Source: an uncultured Clostridia bacterium
Lineage (GTDB): Bacteria; Bacillota; Clostridia; Christensenellales; UBA1242
Reading direction: 5' to 3'
Length of the DNA: 64,000 bases
Assembly (NCBI GenBank): GCA_937896905.1
Contig: CALBOE010000002.1
Span: forward strand, 83,128 to 147,127
The notes below the pieces were generated by a model that had not been told where the DNA came from, ran no database searches, and saw nothing but the letters and a program-made list of their open reading frames with translations. Of the stretch, positions 8,245 to 16,477 are shown in pieces. A program made the position numbers and the translations under genes. Each line of letters opens with the position of its first letter. The first letter of the stretch is position 1.

Positions 8245-8326
8245 AAGTTAAAAAACTTTGCAAGAAACCTCGAACTTGTTGAGAGCTTTCGCAGCCGAAG
8301 TTGCAGCACAATCTCAAATGAAATAA
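8206..8326 (+). repeat. duplicated 3' end of tsf
   Basis: The last 39 nt of tsf (8206-8244) recur at 8288-8326. The copies differ at 5 positions, all synonymous, including TAG versus TAA. The second copy is in another frame, preceded by a short ORF (KTLQETSNLLRA). This looks like a scar of allele exchange or rearrangement. Confidence 0.85.
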
Positions 8327-8337
8327 TATTTAGAGGG

Positions 8338-8369
8338 AATAGCAAGTAAATTACTTGCTATTTTTTTTC
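8338..8369 (+). terminator. intrinsic terminator of rpsB-tsf
   Basis: Long stem AATAGCAAG / CTTGCTATT around a TAAATTA loop, followed by eight T. Confidence 0.9.
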
Positions 8370-8448
8370 AATTTAGTTATTATAAATTTGGATTATGCTG
8401 TAAAAGTGTATTTTTTGCTTTTAACTAGTGTTTCCTTAAGGAGATTAA

Positions 8449-9015
8449 ATGAACGAAAAAGTAGAAATGGCTCTTATGGAGTTTGAAGAAAGTTTAGACA
8501 AGCACTTTAATAGATTAATAGACGAATTAATGTTAATTCGTGTTGGCAGGGCAAACCCTAAAATGATTGAAAACATTAAAGTTGATTATTATGGAACAAG
8601 AACACCAATTAATCAAACATCAAACATTATGGTTCAAGATGCAAGAATGTTGGTTGTTTCGCCTTGGGACGCATCAACCTTGCGCGCAATTAGAAATGGA
8701 ATAGAAGCTGCTAATTTAGGAGTTTCTGTTAGCGACGACGGAAAAATTATACGTGTTAATTTCCCAATGTTAACCGAAGAAAGGAGAAGGGAATACACAA
8801 AAGATGCTAAAAAACTTTTGGAAGAAGCAAAAATTGCAATGCGTAATGCACGCAGAGATTGCTTAGATGTTTTTAAAGCGCTAAAGAAAAACAGTGAAAT
8901 TAGTGAAGACGATTATGCTACCCTTGAAAAAGATGTACAAAAACAATTAGATTCTTATACTGCTAAGGCTGATACAAGTTGCGAAAAGAAAATTGTTGAA
9001 ATTATGGAGGTTTAG
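8449..9015 (+). CDS. frr: ribosome recycling factor
   Basis: RRF splits post-termination ribosomes together with EF-G. The protein is 188 aa, with ELMLIRVGRANPKMIENI near the N-terminus and RRDCLDVFKALKK in the helical domain. An AAGGAG site precedes ATG. Only a weak promoter candidate (TTTAGT, 16 bp, TATGCT near 8372-8399) lies between the tsf terminator and frr. It starts the frr-uppS-cdsA unit. Confidence 0.95.
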   Translation: MNEKVEMALMEFEESLDKHFNRLIDELMLIRVGRANPKMIENIKVDYYGTRTPINQTSNIMVQDARMLVVSPWDASTLRAIRNGIEAANLGVSVSDDGKIIRVNFPMLTEERRREYTKDAKKLLEEAKIAMRNARRDCLDVFKALKKNSEISEDDYATLEKDVQKQLDSYTAKADTSCEKKIVEIMEV

Positions 9016-9016
9016 T

Positions 9017-9736
9017 TTGAATATTGAAAAATTAAAAACTGATCCTCGCATGCCAAAGCACATTGGTCTTATTATAGATGGAAATGGTAGATGGGCAAAA
9101 AAACGTGGGCTTGCTAGAAGCGTGGGACACAAACATGGGTTTGATAATTTAGAAAATCACATTCAGTTTGTGCAGGAATTAGGTATTAAAAATCTTTCCA
9201 TTTATTGTTTCTCTAAACAAAACTGGAATAGACCACAGGCAGAAGTGGATTATTTAATGGCATTGTTCGACAAAATGCTTGATAAATTTAAAGCAGAATA
9301 CCTAAATAAGGATATTCGTGTTATTATTTCTGGCGATATGGAAGACGAACAGTTACCACTAATTGTTAGGCAGAAAGCAAAAGAAATTATGGAACTAACA
9401 AAGCATAAAACAGGTTTTATACTTAACCCTTGCATAAACTATGGAGGCAGAGAAGAAATTGTTAATGCGGTTAATAAAATTCTGCAAAGTGGCGAAACGA
9501 ACATAGACGAAAAGAAATTTGAAAAATATCTCTACACTGCAGATATGTTGCCGTTAGACTTTGTTATTAGAGCTTCTGGCGAACAAAGAACAAGCAACTT
9601 CCTTCCTTGGCAAAGCACATACAGCGAGTGGTGTTTTCCAAAACCACTTTGGCCAAGTTTTTCTAAAAACGACTTAATTAAGGCATTAAAGAACTTTATG
9701 AAAAGAAATAGACGATTTGGTGCAATAAAGGAATAA
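9017..9736 (+). CDS. uppS: undecaprenyl diphosphate synthase (cis-prenyltransferase)
   Basis: This enzyme makes the C55 lipid carrier for peptidoglycan. The catalytic motif HIGLIIDGNGRWA is near residue 17; VIRASGEQR and the CFPKPLWPSF end block are also present. The start is a TTG codon two bases after the frr stop, with GGAGG 6 nt upstream; no ATG is placed as well. That gives 239 aa. It is coupled to frr upstream and to cdsA one base downstream. Confidence 0.93.
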   Translation: MNIEKLKTDPRMPKHIGLIIDGNGRWAKKRGLARSVGHKHGFDNLENHIQFVQELGIKNLSIYCFSKQNWNRPQAEVDYLMALFDKMLDKFKAEYLNKDIRVIISGDMEDEQLPLIVRQKAKEIMELTKHKTGFILNPCINYGGREEIVNAVNKILQSGETNIDEKKFEKYLYTADMLPLDFVIRASGEQRTSNFLPWQSTYSEWCFPKPLWPSFSKNDLIKALKNFMKRNRRFGAIKE

Positions 9737-9737
9737 A

Positions 9738-10634
9738 ATGAAACAAAGAACGATTACTAGTATATTTATAGCATTAACAGCCATTTTATTGGTGGCTGGC
9801 AAATTTTTACCACTAAACATTGGAACATACATTTTTGACGTGTTTGTGGTTGTTGTTGCAATGGTTTCAGTTTTGGAAATGTGCAACATAATGGAAAAGG
9901 GCAATGCTTCAACAAGCAAACACATGTCGGTGGCGTATCCCATAATTAATTACGTTGTGTTTTTATGCACACGGCAATTGGTTTCGTATAAATTTTGGGG
10001 ATTATTGCAACTTTTAACACTTATTGTGTACTTTTTAATAATTCTTATTGCCGAAAACAATCATTATAGGCAAACACAGGAAAAGCACACTTTAAAAATT
10101 GGACTAAACACCTTAAAAGTTTGCTTTTATCCAGGATTATTGTTCAGTTTATTTCTGAATTTAAACCACATAGATTATTATTCTAATGTTGGAAATTTAA
10201 GCATTATTTTAATAGTTAGTGTGCTTGTTGTTACATTCTTAACCGACACATTTGCATACCTGGTTGGATGTGCTGTGCGTGGGCCAAAACTTGCGCCTAA
10301 AATAAGCCCAAATAAAACAATAAGCGGTGCAATTGGCGGATTGTTTGGCGGTGTTGCAGGTGCGGTTTTAGTGTTCACAATTTTAAGTAATATTGGTGCA
10401 TTTAAGCTTGCCTTTGCCACTTATAATCTTGCTTGGTGGCAGTTTGTGCTTGTTGGATTGTTTGGTTCTGCATTGGGTCAATGTGGAGATTTGTTAGAAA
10501 GCAAACTAAAACGTTGGGCAGGGGTTAAAGATAGTGGCAAATTATTCCCTGGCCATGGCGGAATGTTGGATAGAATTGATGCAATGATGCTGGTTGTTGC
10601 TTATGTTTTTCTTGTAACATTAATTATTTTGTAA
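9738..10634 (+). CDS. cdsA: phosphatidate cytidylyltransferase
   Basis: CdsA makes CDP-diacylglycerol from phosphatidic acid and CTP at the membrane. The 298-aa protein has about eight hydrophobic segments and the family signature near the C-terminus, KRWAGVKDSGKLFPGHGG followed by LDRID. SPNKTISGAIGG precedes it. Order uppS-cdsA is usual. The dxr gene that often follows in Bacillus is missing, and rseP comes next after 64 nt. Confidence 0.93.
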   Translation: MKQRTITSIFIALTAILLVAGKFLPLNIGTYIFDVFVVVVAMVSVLEMCNIMEKGNASTSKHMSVAYPIINYVVFLCTRQLVSYKFWGLLQLLTLIVYFLIILIAENNHYRQTQEKHTLKIGLNTLKVCFYPGLLFSLFLNLNHIDYYSNVGNLSIILIVSVLVVTFLTDTFAYLVGCAVRGPKLAPKISPNKTISGAIGGLFGGVAGAVLVFTILSNIGAFKLAFATYNLAWWQFVLVGLFGSALGQCGDLLESKLKRWAGVKDSGKLFPGHGGMLDRIDAMMLVVAYVFLVTLIIL

Positions 10635-10698
10635 TGAAACCGTTGTTTTTGCTTAGCTGTAAAAAGAATAAATTAGCTGGTTTGGCAATAAAATTAAT

Positions 10699-11883
10699 AT
10701 GATGAATTGTTTATTAAGCGTAGCTTCTGTTTTTAAGTATATTGGCTATATTTTTATAGCCATTCTTGTTTTATTGCTAATGGTGCTAATTCATGAATTG
10801 GGGCATTATGTGGCTGGCAAAATTCTTAAATTTAAAATTAACGAGTTTAGCGTTGGCTTTGGCCCTAAAATTTTACAAAAAACCAAAAAGAATGGAGAAA
10901 AAATTTCACTAAGAGCTTTCCCGCTTGGCGGATATTGTGCCTTTGAAGGTGAAGACGAGCATGGGAACGCGTCGCCACAAGCGTTCAACAATCAAAAGCC
11001 ATGGAAACGATTAATTGTCTTATTTTCTGGTGCATTTTTCAACTTTCTAAGCGCCATAATATTTTCTTTTATTTTGCTTCTATCTAATGGATACGATTTA
11101 GTTCAAGTTAATACAATTTCTGCCTCTTCAATAAACTACCAAGTTGTTAATGGATTGCAAGAAAACGATGTGATTTATGGCGTTGAAGGGCAAAAAATCG
11201 ACTTTGTTAAAGATAAATACCTAACAACATTAATTACTGACGGTATTTTAGAAAGATATGGAGATTACATTGGTGATGACATAGCTTTGGAGCAAAACAC
11301 ATTTGAACAAAATGGTAAAACCTACTATATGGTGCTTTGTGAACTCACTTTTAACGTGGAAAGGGACAATAAGAAAACAAATTCAATTGCTAACATTAAT
11401 GTAATTTATAATCAACAGGGTGAATATGCGGGTTGGAGTATGCTTTCTCACAACGATGCAACTGAAAATGAATTTTCTTTTAAAACATACAAATATTCCT
11501 TTGGCGAAGCATTGTTACAAGCCGTGCCATTCACATGTAAATGGGCATGGAAAGTTTTGGTGATTTTTGGGCAGTTAATAACGGGCCAACTTTCAATAAC
11601 TTCGTTAGGTGGGCCTGTAACAACAATAAATATGATTGCAACAAGCACGCAAACAAATGCTTTAAACGTTTTAATTCTTTTGCCTGTTATTGCTGTTAAT
11701 TTGGCTGTGTTTAATCTTCTTCCTATTCCCGCACTGGACGGTTTTCAAATGATATTTGTAACCATTGAATGGATACGAAAAAAGCCAATTAAAAGAGAAA
11801 TTATTAATGCTATTAACAATATTGGACTTATTGTGTTGTTAGGTTTTGTGATTGTGGTGGACATACTGCAGTTTGTTCTGTAA
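10699..11883 (+). CDS. rseP: RseP/SpoIVFB-type site-2 zinc metalloprotease
   Basis: This is an intramembrane protease of 394 aa. The zinc motif LIHELGHYVAG is in the first transmembrane segment (near residue 33) and the second metal motif NLLPIPALDGFQ near residue 340. The region between them replaces a PDZ domain that I cannot clearly delimit. It starts at ATGATG with no ribosome site; a possible -10 (TAAAAT) lies 4-7 nt upstream, so it may be near-leaderless. Its location before the polC locus matches Firmicutes. Confidence 0.9.
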   Translation: MMNCLLSVASVFKYIGYIFIAILVLLLMVLIHELGHYVAGKILKFKINEFSVGFGPKILQKTKKNGEKISLRAFPLGGYCAFEGEDEHGNASPQAFNNQKPWKRLIVLFSGAFFNFLSAIIFSFILLLSNGYDLVQVNTISASSINYQVVNGLQENDVIYGVEGQKIDFVKDKYLTTLITDGILERYGDYIGDDIALEQNTFEQNGKTYYMVLCELTFNVERDNKKTNSIANINVIYNQQGEYAGWSMLSHNDATENEFSFKTYKYSFGEALLQAVPFTCKWAWKVLVIFGQLITGQLSITSLGGPVTTINMIATSTQTNALNVLILLPVIAVNLAVFNLLPIPALDGFQMIFVTIEWIRKKPIKREIINAINNIGLIVLLGFVIVVDILQFVL

Positions 11884-11905
11884 CCTAAAATTTCTATAAA
11901 TTTAC

Positions 11906-11934
11906 AAATTGGGTATTGACAGCCCAATTTTTCT
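11906..11934 (+). terminator. rseP terminator with the next promoter's -35 box in its loop
   Basis: Stem AAATTGGG (11906-11913) / CCCAATTT (11923-11930) followed by T. The 9-nt loop contains TTGACA, the -35 box of the following gene. Confidence 0.7.
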
Positions 11935-11944
11935 ATGCTATACT
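11916..11944 (+). promoter_or_regulatory. strong promoter of the 220-aa helical protein gene
   Basis: TTGACA, 17-bp spacer, extended -10 TGC-TATACT. The -35 box is within the rseP terminator loop. Confidence 0.85.
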
Positions 11945-11976
11945 TTGAGTATCCAAAACGGGAAAGGGAGAGTATT

Positions 11977-12639
11977 ATGGGAAATTTAATTGTAACAAGA
12001 GAACAAGAAAAACTTATTGAAAAAGTAAGAAAGTACGAAGGCGAACCAAGCGGAAAAGTTGTGGTTGAAGTTATTCAATCCAACTGTGCAGAAGCAATTT
12101 ACTGGTTAACTTTCAAATCAAAATCAAATTACGACTTATTGATTGATGCCATGATTGAAACAGGAAGCGTAAAATGGATTTCTCAACTTGCATGGGCAAA
12201 CAAAAACCTATCGATGGAGCAATTTAACAAATTGCAAGATGCTTTATGTGCTTTGGCTGTTAAAGGTCAAACAAGCCACAAGATATTGGCAGAAAATTTA
12301 TTTAACCTTGCAAATAACAACATTCGTCCAGCAAACATTAAACAAATTGCAGAAGCTTGGGCTCACTTGAATTTGTCTAAAACTAATGCAGAAGCATTCT
12401 TAGATTGGGTTGATTCAACTGAACACATTAAACTTTCTAGAGAAGAAAGAAGCAGTGCTGTCAATGCAATGTTAGATCAAATTTGTGAAACAGCAAAACA
12501 AACAGGATTTATCAATCCATTATTAGGCGCACAAAAATTCTGCAGAAAAAAAGGCATGGATAAACAATCTGCAAAAATAGATTGCTTAATTAAAGAAATT
12601 AAAGAAGAAAACCAAAAAGAAGCTGGAACAACAGTTTAA
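11977..12639 (+). CDS. helical repeat-like protein of unknown function
   Basis: The 220-aa soluble protein is predicted almost wholly alpha-helical and I do not recognise a named family. The start is the ATG 4 nt after GGGAAAGGGAGAG; the strong promoter and ribosome site suggest high expression. Residues 25-75 resemble the 109-aa protein at the far end of this window (shared SN.AEAI and A.I.TG spacing). Its C-terminal third is rich in Lys/Glu. It sits alone between rseP and the polC locus. Confidence 0.6.
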   Translation: MGNLIVTREQEKLIEKVRKYEGEPSGKVVVEVIQSNCAEAIYWLTFKSKSNYDLLIDAMIETGSVKWISQLAWANKNLSMEQFNKLQDALCALAVKGQTSHKILAENLFNLANNNIRPANIKQIAEAWAHLNLSKTNAEAFLDWVDSTEHIKLSREERSSAVNAMLDQICETAKQTGFINPLLGAQKFCRKKGMDKQSAKIDCLIKEIKEENQKEAGTTV

Positions 12640-12651
12640 TTTTAAAATTAG

Positions 12652-12686
12652 AAAAATCGAGAGGGTTGACATTCTCGATTTTTTTT
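12652..12686 (+). terminator. terminator with the next promoter's -35 box in its loop
   Basis: Nine-bp stem AAATCGAGA (12654-12662) / TCTCGATTT (12673-12681) and eight T. The 10-nt loop holds TTGACA of the following promoter. Confidence 0.85.
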
Positions 12687-12694
12687 GTTATATT
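12666..12694 (+). promoter_or_regulatory. promoter of the PolC-remnant gene, predicted leaderless
   Basis: TTGACA, 17-bp spacer, TATATT ending 6 nt before the ATG. No ribosome binding site is present. Confidence 0.75.
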
Positions 12695-12700
12695 TTTTTC

Positions 12701-14224
12701 ATGAATGATAAACTATTAATACTAGATAAACTTTTCGATGGGCTAAAATTTAAAGATGCGGTTTATAGCGAAAAATCTGGCGTTTGCACGGTTAATTTTC
12801 TATATAATCCAATGTCATTTAAACCCGAAGAGGATAATAAAGAAAAAATTTTTAAAACGCTAAATGAAGTTATTGGAAACTTTGTTAAATACGACTTAAA
12901 GTTTACAAGTTGCCCGTTAGATAAGCGAACGATTTCTAATTATATTTACACAACCGTTGCCAACAATTTCCCGGCAATTTCTAAAGATTTTACTTATGAG
13001 GACATTTCTGTTGAAATTGACCACTTGTTAGTTAACACAACCTTAAAATTGGCACCGTCGGCTTATGAATATGCCAGCGAGTTTAACCGCGAGGAGTTTA
13101 TTGCGGAAAAATTAAAAGAAAGTTTTTACTCGGATTTTATAGTAAAATTTGAAAAAAAAGACATGCCTGCACAAACAAACACAAGTTTTATTGAAAGCAA
13201 CATGGAGTTTATGCAAAGCATTAAGCAGGCAGAACAAAAAACAGTTTTCACTTTAACCAACATTGCTGATATTATTGGCAAAACAGAGGGAAGTGTGGCA
13301 ACCGATTTTAGCAAGGTTACAGCTCCAGTTGAAAACGTTCTTATATGTGGCGAAGTGGTTTCTAACCAACGCAAAAGTTACAAGAGAAAATACACTAAAA
13401 ACGGGGTGGAAACAGAAATTGAAAAGGCGTTTTATAATTTTGCCATTAGGTGCGAAAATAAAACGATGTATTGTTCAATTTTCCCACGTCAGGCAGACGA
13501 GGTTAAAGGCGACATTATAGAACCAGGAATGAAAGTTTGCTGTTATGGCTCATTTAGAGAATTTAATGGCAAATTAAATTTTACAGCCAACACCATTGCA
13601 AGATGCGAATTCACTAAGGAAGAAATTAAAAGCAAATCCAAAGGGGTTAATGACAATTATCACACCGTATTCCCCAAAGAATATATCGATTACGAACAAA
13701 AAGGATTGTTTGACGAAGACGATAAAACCTTTCCTGGAACTTATGTTGTGTTCGACCTTGAAACTACGGGTTTAGAAAGTGCAAAAGACGAAATTATTGA
13801 AATTGGTGCGTGCAAAGTTGTAGAAGGGCAAATAACAGAAGTGTTTTCAACCTTTGTTAAGCCTTCTAAGCCTATACCTAAAGAAATCACCAACTTAACA
13901 GGAATAACTGACGACATGGTTAAAGATGCTCCAAGCATAAACTATGTTATGCCAGATTTCTATAAATTCTGCTATGGTTCAACTTTGGTTGCGCACAATA
14001 TTTCGTTCGACATAGGGTTTGTGTATGCCGCAGCAAAGAAATTATCCTATAATTTCGATAATCCGCTTAAAGACACCATTGAAATGGCAAGGCAAACGCT
14101 TCCTGGTTTAAAGAACTATAAACTTGGAACAGTTATAGAGCGCTTAAACATTGTGCTTGAAAATGCACACAGAGCGGTTAACGACGCTACAGCGACAGCA
14201 AAAGTGTTTGTTAAATTAATGTAG
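12701..14224 (+). CDS. polymerase-less PolC-like 3'-5' exonuclease
   Basis: This 507-aa protein looks like the front third of DNA polymerase III PolC. Residues 1-200 resemble the PolC N-terminal region, residues 205-310 an OB-fold (VLICGEVVSNQRK to NFTANTIARCEF), and residues 345-507 a DEDDh exonuclease. The exonuclease motifs are VVFDLETTGLE, LVAHNISFDIGFV and HRAVNDATAT. The PHP halves and the polymerase palm, fingers and tail are missing. Its place between rseP and rimP is exactly that of full-length polC in Bacillus. It may be a proofreading or repair nuclease (inference). No decayed polymerase sequence follows. Confidence 0.8.
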   Translation: MNDKLLILDKLFDGLKFKDAVYSEKSGVCTVNFLYNPMSFKPEEDNKEKIFKTLNEVIGNFVKYDLKFTSCPLDKRTISNYIYTTVANNFPAISKDFTYEDISVEIDHLLVNTTLKLAPSAYEYASEFNREEFIAEKLKESFYSDFIVKFEKKDMPAQTNTSFIESNMEFMQSIKQAEQKTVFTLTNIADIIGKTEGSVATDFSKVTAPVENVLICGEVVSNQRKSYKRKYTKNGVETEIEKAFYNFAIRCENKTMYCSIFPRQADEVKGDIIEPGMKVCCYGSFREFNGKLNFTANTIARCEFTKEEIKSKSKGVNDNYHTVFPKEYIDYEQKGLFDEDDKTFPGTYVVFDLETTGLESAKDEIIEIGACKVVEGQITEVFSTFVKPSKPIPKEITNLTGITDDMVKDAPSINYVMPDFYKFCYGSTLVAHNISFDIGFVYAAAKKLSYNFDNPLKDTIEMARQTLPGLKNYKLGTVIERLNIVLENAHRAVNDATATAKVFVKLM

Positions 14225-14242
14225 AAAATTTATTTAAAACCC

Positions 14243-14271
14243 TTGATTTATTTATTCTTGTGTGGTACAAT
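14243..14271 (+). promoter_or_regulatory. promoter of the rimP-nusA-infB operon
   Basis: TTGATT, 17-bp spacer, extended -10 TGG-TACAAT. It gives a leader of about 50 nt. Confidence 0.75.
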
Positions 14272-14277
14272 AAAGTA

Positions 14278-14326
14278 ACGGATTAGGAGTGGCAGAGCCA
14301 CTCCTAACTTAGTTTTTAGGAGAAAT
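14278..14326 (+). promoter_or_regulatory. rimP leader with two mutually exclusive hairpins
   Basis: Hairpin A pairs TTAGGAGTGGC (14283-14293) with GCCACTCCTAA (14297-14307), 11 bp, loop AGA. Hairpin B pairs CTCCTAA (14301-14307) with TTAGGAG (14316-14322), which is the ribosome binding site of rimP. Forming A frees the site and forming B hides it. A T-rich run after A could also act as an attenuator. Confidence 0.6.
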
Positions 14327-14779
14327 ATGAAAATTGCAGATTTAGTTTTTGAAAGCATTTCACCATTATTTAAAGGCGAGATTCGCTTGGTGGAAGTGGA
14401 ATATTTAAAAAAGGTAGATGGTATGCACTTGGTGGTGTATATCGACAAGGCAAATGGCATAACACTAGACGACTGTGTTTCTGTTAGCCGCATGCTAGAC
14501 ACTGTTTTAGACGACCTTAACCCAACCAACGACGAAACATATGCTTTAGATGTTTCGAGTTACGGATTAGATAAACCACTTAAATTCGATTGGCAATTTA
14601 AAAAATACTTAAATCAGAAAGTTCAAGTTAAGCTGTATCGTAAATTAAACGATAGAAAAGAGTTTGTGGCAACCTTGCTTGCAAGAGATGAACAAAGCAC
14701 TCAATTTAATTTGGAAAACGAAAATATCACAATACAGAATGCGGACATTGCGCATATTACACCATATATAGAGTTTTAA
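14327..14779 (+). CDS. rimP: ribosome maturation factor RimP
   Basis: RimP assists 30S subunit assembly. The 150-aa protein has LVEVEYLKK, DVSSYGLDKPL (family form VSSPGLDRPL, here Pro replaced by Tyr) and a C-terminal Sm-like domain. It is the first gene of the conserved operon with nusA. Its AGGAG site is the one caught in the leader hairpin described separately. Confidence 0.9.
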   Translation: MKIADLVFESISPLFKGEIRLVEVEYLKKVDGMHLVVYIDKANGITLDDCVSVSRMLDTVLDDLNPTNDETYALDVSSYGLDKPLKFDWQFKKYLNQKVQVKLYRKLNDRKEFVATLLARDEQSTQFNLENENITIQNADIAHITPYIEF

Positions 14780-14788
14780 GGAGAAATT

Positions 14789-15916
14789 ATGATAAATAAA
14801 GATTTTTTTGAAGCATTAAAGGATTTAGAGGCAGAAAGAGGAATTGACGAAGGAACATTTGTTGCGGCACTAGAACAAGCATTAACAGCAGCATATAAGA
14901 AAGTTTACGGAATGGCAAAAAATGCGCAAGTTAAACTAAGCCCAGAAAAACACACCATTAAGGTTTATTCTTATCGCACAGTTGTTGAAACCGTTGAAGA
15001 TGAAGAAAAAGAAATTTCATTAGAAGAAGCTAAACAAATTAAACGTAGTTACAAACTTGGCGATATGGTTATGAACGAAGAAACCACAAAGGACTTTAAC
15101 AGAATTGCAGTTCAAACCGCAAAACAAGTTATAACACAAAAAATTAAAGAAATTGAAAAACAATCCATTTATAAGGACATTGCAGAAAAAGAGGGCAAAT
15201 TGATTGTTGCAAATGTTAAGCGTTTAGATTTAGACAATGTTTACCTAGAAATTGGTGGCACAACGCTTGAAGGATTGTTAACAAAACGAGATATGTTGCC
15301 AAACGACAATTTAAAACCTGGCGACCGTGTTAAGGTTTATGTTCGCCACATTAAAGACGATTTTAGAGGCGCGGTTGTTCAAGTTACAAGAACTCACCCA
15401 AATTTTGTTAAATTATTGCTAGAAATGGAAGTTCCAGAATTAACAAATGGAGATGTTAAAATTGTTTCAATTTCTCGTGAGGCTGGTTTAAGAACTAAAA
15501 TTGCTGTTTCCACAACAGTTCCAAACCTAGATGCTGTTGGTGCGTGCATTGGAAACAAGGGGGCAAGAATTAATTCGGTTATTAACGAACTTAAAGGCGA
15601 AAAAATTGATATTGTTAATCACAGCGAAAACCCAGCAGATTACATTGTTGCAGCGCTTAGCCCAGCAGAAGTTAGTGAAATTACAGTTGATACGGTTGCA
15701 GGAATTGCAAACGTTCTTGTTCCAGAAAACAAACTTTCGCTTGCAATTGGTAAGGGAGGACATAATGTTCGCCTTGCAGCAAAGTTAACCGGTTATAAAA
15801 TTGATGTTAAAGCAAGCCAAGCGCAAGCGGCAGAGAAAAAGGTTAATGATGTTGTTAGCACAACTAGCGCAAGCATTATTTTAGATGACGACTTCTTTAA
15901 CGATATAGATGAGTAG
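14789..15916 (+). CDS. nusA: transcription termination/antitermination factor NusA
   Basis: NusA binds RNA polymerase and nascent RNA. At 375 aa it is the short Gram-positive form without the C-terminal acidic repeats. Domains in order are an N-terminal RNA polymerase-binding domain (1-125), S1 (about 130-200, LIVANVKRLDLDNVYLEIG), KH1 (about 200-275) and KH2 (about 285-345, with LAIGKGGHNVRLA). The spacing to rimP (9 nt) and ylxR (5 nt) indicates one operon. Confidence 0.96.
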   Translation: MINKDFFEALKDLEAERGIDEGTFVAALEQALTAAYKKVYGMAKNAQVKLSPEKHTIKVYSYRTVVETVEDEEKEISLEEAKQIKRSYKLGDMVMNEETTKDFNRIAVQTAKQVITQKIKEIEKQSIYKDIAEKEGKLIVANVKRLDLDNVYLEIGGTTLEGLLTKRDMLPNDNLKPGDRVKVYVRHIKDDFRGAVVQVTRTHPNFVKLLLEMEVPELTNGDVKIVSISREAGLRTKIAVSTTVPNLDAVGACIGNKGARINSVINELKGEKIDIVNHSENPADYIVAALSPAEVSEITVDTVAGIANVLVPENKLSLAIGKGGHNVRLAAKLTGYKIDVKASQAQAAEKKVNDVVSTTSASIILDDDFFNDIDE

Positions 15917-15921
15917 GTGTT

Positions 15922-16179
15922 ATGCACACAAAATTTGAACGCAGATGTGTTGCTTGCAGAGCAAACAAACAGCAAAATGAAATGCTACGAATTGCAAAGC
16001 TAGAAAATGAGTTTTTAATAGATTTAACACACAAAATTGGCGGTCGTGGTGCATATATTTGTAAAGACAAGGCGTGTTTAGCACAAACCATAAAAAAGCG
16101 ATTACTAAATAAAGCCTTTAAAATGAATGTTGGTGAAAACATTTATAGCAGGTTGGTGGAATATGAACAAAATAGTTAG
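15922..16179 (+). CDS. ylxR: YlxR (RnpM/DUF448) RNA-binding protein
   Basis: This 85-aa basic protein has the family motifs RRCVACRANK near the start, GRGAYICKD in the middle and KRLLNKAFK at the end. YlxR/RnpM has been reported to bind RNase P RNA in Bacillus. It overlaps the L7Ae-type gene by 17 nt, as is usual between nusA and infB in Firmicutes. Confidence 0.9.
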   Translation: MHTKFERRCVACRANKQQNEMLRIAKLENEFLIDLTHKIGGRGAYICKDKACLAQTIKKRLLNKAFKMNVGENIYSRLVEYEQNS

Positions 16180-16453
16180 TTATTTGGGCTTTGCCATAAA
16201 AGCGAACAAAATAGTTGTAGGTCAATCTGCAATTAAGCGCACATTAAAACAACTGCATTTAATTATGGTTTGTTCAACGGCAAGTCAAAATTTAAAGGAT
16301 CTTGCAAAAAATGTTGCAGCAAAACAAAAATGTGCTTGCATAGAAAGCCAGCAACAGTTAGACAGTTTAACACACCTTGAAAACATTAAAATTCTTGCTT
16401 TAACCGACGAAAGTTTAAGTAAAGCAATAATAAATGAATATTCATTAAAATAA
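16163..16453 (+). CDS. L7Ae-family RNA-binding protein (YlxQ-like)
   Basis: The 96-aa protein starts MNKIVSYLGFAIKANKIVVG, typical of bacterial L7Ae/L30e K-turn binders in the nusA-infB operon. I chose the ATG after GGTGGA; the open frame upstream overlaps ylxR. The C-terminal half is less typical, with ILALTDESLSKAI. It lies 24 nt before infB. Confidence 0.85.
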   Translation: MNKIVSYLGFAIKANKIVVGQSAIKRTLKQLHLIMVCSTASQNLKDLAKNVAAKQKCACIESQQQLDSLTHLENIKILALTDESLSKAIINEYSLK

Positions 16454-16477
16454 ACCCAGAGTAAGGAGAATTTTATC

